Assembly (NCBI RefSeq): GCF_027244095.1
Contig: NC_069669.1
Coordinates: 5,668,501-5,732,500 of the forward strand
Reading direction: 5' to 3'
Length of the DNA stretch: 64,000 nt
Source of the DNA: Hemicordylus capensis
Lineage: Eukaryota > Chordata > Lepidosauria > Squamata > Cordylidae
In this document: positions 61,692 to 64,000 of the stretch, in pieces
How the letters are laid out: every line of letters begins with the position of its first letter
Numbering within the stretch: position 1 is the first letter of the stretch
Made by a program: the position numbers and the translations under genes
The notes under the pieces: model-generated
What the model saw: only the letters and a program-made list of their open reading frames with translations
What the model was told of the DNA's origin: nothing
Database searches by the model: none

Positions 61692-63045
61692 CCCCGAGGA
61701 GCCCGCCGATGAGGGGAGCGGAGAAGGGGGGTGGCAGTGGGGTGGGGGCGTGGCTGGGGTCACCAGCATGGGGACTGTGGTCCCCGCCTGTGGGGCAGCC
61801 AGAGCCCCCCTCAGGGCCACATGAGTACCTTTCCCCCAGTTGCAGGGGCCGGGGGGCAGCAGCAGTGTGCAGAAAGCAGCCGGAGCTGCGTCTTGTAAGA
61901 ATTCTTTGTCGTTGGCAGGAACTCTTGGCCATGACTCAGTCCTCTGAAGGGCAGAGCAGAGTCCCTTTCTCTCCCCCCCCACCCCCCACCGCAGGGTGTT
62001 GGAAGTGGCCAAAAGGGCCCGGCCATCTTTGGGGCAGGGTGGGGCCCTGGCAGCTAAACGGTTTGGAGCCTTAAGGGGCGAGGGACTCTGGAGGGCCTCT
62101 TGAGACTTGCCCCTCTTGCCTTGATCTGTGGAGGGTGCCGGGGGGGGGGACGGCCGGGCACGGCTTGATGTGATCCCTCCAGGCCGGGAATGCCTCCTGG
62201 TCCCTCAGTCTGCCTTGACTCGAGGCCTCCCCTCTGCTTGTAGCAGGGGGAAGAGAGCAGGCGGGCTGGCAGGGTGTCCTCGCTTTGAAGCGGGGCGGTG
62301 CCAGCAAGCTTTGGACAGGCTGTGCCTCCTCCTCCTCCTCCCTTGGTCCCCTCCTGCTCTGCCCACATCTGCACACACTCCTTCGGGTCTCTCTCCACTC
62401 CTTGCCACTCATAGGTGACTCCCTGACCCTCATGGACCTGTGTATGTTTGACAGCGAGGTTGGCCTCTTTCTGTCTCGAAGATGGTGGTGCTGAGAGCAA
62501 GATCGGTGGCCTCTTCCTCCTGGCACTGGCCTCTCTCCCCAGGGCCGGCCGACCTGCCTTCCTTTCTCCCCGCCTCCCGCAACCCTCCCCCAGCTCTGTT
62601 CTTCCGGCTGCCGCCGCCGCTGCTCCTCTGGGCACCTGACCTCGTCAGCATGTGAGTGGGCGGAAGGTGTCCCTGGCCCGGGGCAGGGCCGTCCAGGCCG
62701 CTCCCGCCCCCCGTGCCGCTCTTTGCCAACGTCACCGAGTGCCTTCGAACCCAGTTCTGTCCCCCTCCTCCAGGTTAGCGCACGGCTCCCTCCCCGGCTT
62801 GTGTTCCACATCGGATGGGATTTTAAAGGTGTATTACCCGACTGTGGCGGGTCTTTCATTTTTCCCTTTTTTTCTGAAGGGTTACATTGTAAATATGTAC
62901 ATTTTCTAAACAAAGCATCAGCGACCAGCGGTTGGGCCGACGGCTGGCGTCTCCTGAACATTTTTCACATGCTGACTTGTACAATTTATCTTTTAAAAGG
63001 TACTTGGATAATAATGGAATAAAACTCCATGTTCCAATGACTGCG
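61692..63045 (+). other. AXIN1: 3' UTR of AXIN1
   Basis: It runs from the stop to just past the AATAAA at 63018-63023. A Pumilio-type element TGTAAATA lies at 62888-62895 in an AT-rich stretch that stands out from the GC-rich remainder. Confidence 0.8.
63018..63023 (+). terminator. AXIN1: Poly(A) signal of AXIN1
   Basis: AATAAA followed about 25 bp later by a GT-rich element (GCTGTGTGCGTC). It is the first canonical signal after the stop codon. Confidence 0.85.
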
Positions 63046-63190
63046 CTGTGTGCGTCTTCCTCCTCCGGTTGTTCCGGGTTGGGGGCAGCTCTCCCTCCCC
63101 TCTCCCTCCTCCCTCCCCTTGTGGCTGGGGAAGATCAGATGGGGGGCATTGCCAAAGGGAGGTCTCTGCATTTCGCCGCTCTCGTCCTTT

Positions 63191-63374
63191 ACCATATTTA
63201 CCCGAATAGAAGATGACTCTCCATTTAAGACGATCCCCTTAAAAATAGAGTTAAATATAGAATATACCTCTGTGTAACCCAAAAAGAATGAGGTTCTGAA
63301 TTTAAGACGACCCCTGCCCCCATTTCAAACACCAAGGAACTTGGACAAAACCTAGTCTTGGATTCAGGTAAATG
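63191..63374. repeat. MITE with ATTTACCCGAATAGAAG ends
   Basis: The left end ATTTACCCGAATAGAAG and the right end CTTGGATTCAGGTAAAT are imperfect inverted repeats. TTTAAGACGA-type motifs occur on the inside. The superfamily is not determined. Confidence 0.6.
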
Positions 63375-63439
63375 GAGTAGATGTCCAAGTTGCTTACTGT
63401 GTCCATGTGCTGTTTTACACTGCCATCTGCTGGCCATTT

Positions 63440-63484
63440 GTGGGATTTGGCAACATCTGGGAATCCCTGTTAGAGGGAACACTT
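63440..63484. repeat. Right end of a CAGTGTTCC-type MITE
   Basis: CAACATCTGGGAATCCC followed by TGTTAGAGGGAACACTT matches the end of the family at 23239-23359. The rest of the window to 64000 shows no recognised gene or repeat. Confidence 0.6.
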
Positions 63485-64000
63485 AATGCAAAGGATAGGA
63501 AAGGTGGGCCAGTTATTGGCCAGAAGGGGATCCGTTTGACTGGGTTGGAGTGTAGAAACATGATGGGAAGAAGGCAGCGTGGCCTGAAAGCAAAGTAGGG
63601 GAGAACAACTCAATTGTTCAGCCATGGCCTCTGCACATTCTACAAGTAACTTTTCAGCAACAAGAACTTGAAATCACTGCACTTTTATCACTTGTAAAGG
63701 AAGCTGTTTTGTCTTTAATCCTGGCCTCTGGCTGTCTTGCGCACTTCCATGCTCATTACCAAAGCGACTGGTGGGCTTTTCTGCAGTGGCAGCAAATGAG
63801 TGTCATTTGTGGCCTGTGTTTTTCAAAAAGCATATTTGGGAGTTCAGGTCTTCAAGACACTGCTGCTTCCCACCCCCCACAAGAATACACCACAGCAGGT
63901 TTTCATCTGTTTGGCATTTGGGGCCAGCTTTGGTGTCAGATGGCGCTGGGGCCCCTCGGATTTGTAGCCACAGCAGGCTCTACAACTCATCTCTGGAGTC

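Overview
This is vertebrate nuclear DNA, almost certainly from a squamate reptile (lizard or snake). Genes have GT-AG introns, AATAAA poly(A) signals and CpG-rich promoters. The spaces between them are filled with BovB LINE, a SINE with a BovB tail (Sauria type), CR1-like and L2-like LINEs, tRNA-derived and 5S rRNA-derived SINEs, and palindromic hAT-type MITEs. BovB together with Sauria-type SINEs points to Squamata. I see no prokaryotic, CRISPR or rRNA-operon features.

Four protein-coding genes are complete, all on the + strand: an alpha-globin (800-1692, three exons, 141-residue mature chain), PGAP6/TMEM8A (8661-20108, 13 exons, 761 aa), MRPL28 (22842-25093, 5 exons, 254 aa) and AXIN1 (noncoding exon ending near 38911, coding exons 40431-61691, 873 aa). 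The same neighbours flank the human alpha-globin region on 16p13.3. Here PGAP6 lies next to the globin and AXIN1 lies farthest away, so the AXIN1-MRPL28-PGAP6 block is inverted relative to human.

Layout: 1-1.9 kb holds the alpha-globin, preceded by a 200-bp foldback element. 1.9-8 kb is repeat-rich spacer with a possible erythroid enhancer, a 5S-type SINE split by further insertions, and a solo LTR. 8-22 kb is PGAP6, with long SINE- and LINE-bearing introns. 22.6-25.4 kb is the compact MRPL28 gene. 25.4-38 kb is spacer full of LINE, SINE and MITE copies, with one promoter-like stretch near 28.0-28.2 kb that may open an unidentified gene. 38.2-63 kb is AXIN1 and its 3' UTR. The last kilobase holds MITE remnants.

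The genes are neighbours by ancestry and do not form one pathway. The globin carries oxygen in red cells. PGAP6 is a membrane GPI-specific phospholipase A2-type protein, reported in chicken to share the erythroid regulatory domain. MRPL28 belongs to the mitochondrial large ribosomal subunit. AXIN1 is the scaffold of the beta-catenin destruction complex.

Main points for a second look: an alpha-globin distal heme pocket changed at three positions (CD4 Met, E7 Gln, E11 Ile) with Pro at residue 1; an MRPL28 splice donor that reads TT instead of GT; a very abundant 5S rRNA-derived SINE sharing its tail with a tRNA-headed SINE; several palindromic MITEs with intact 8-bp target duplications; and a promoter-like X-box/CCAAT/ATG/donor array at 28.0-28.23 kb with no recognised gene.
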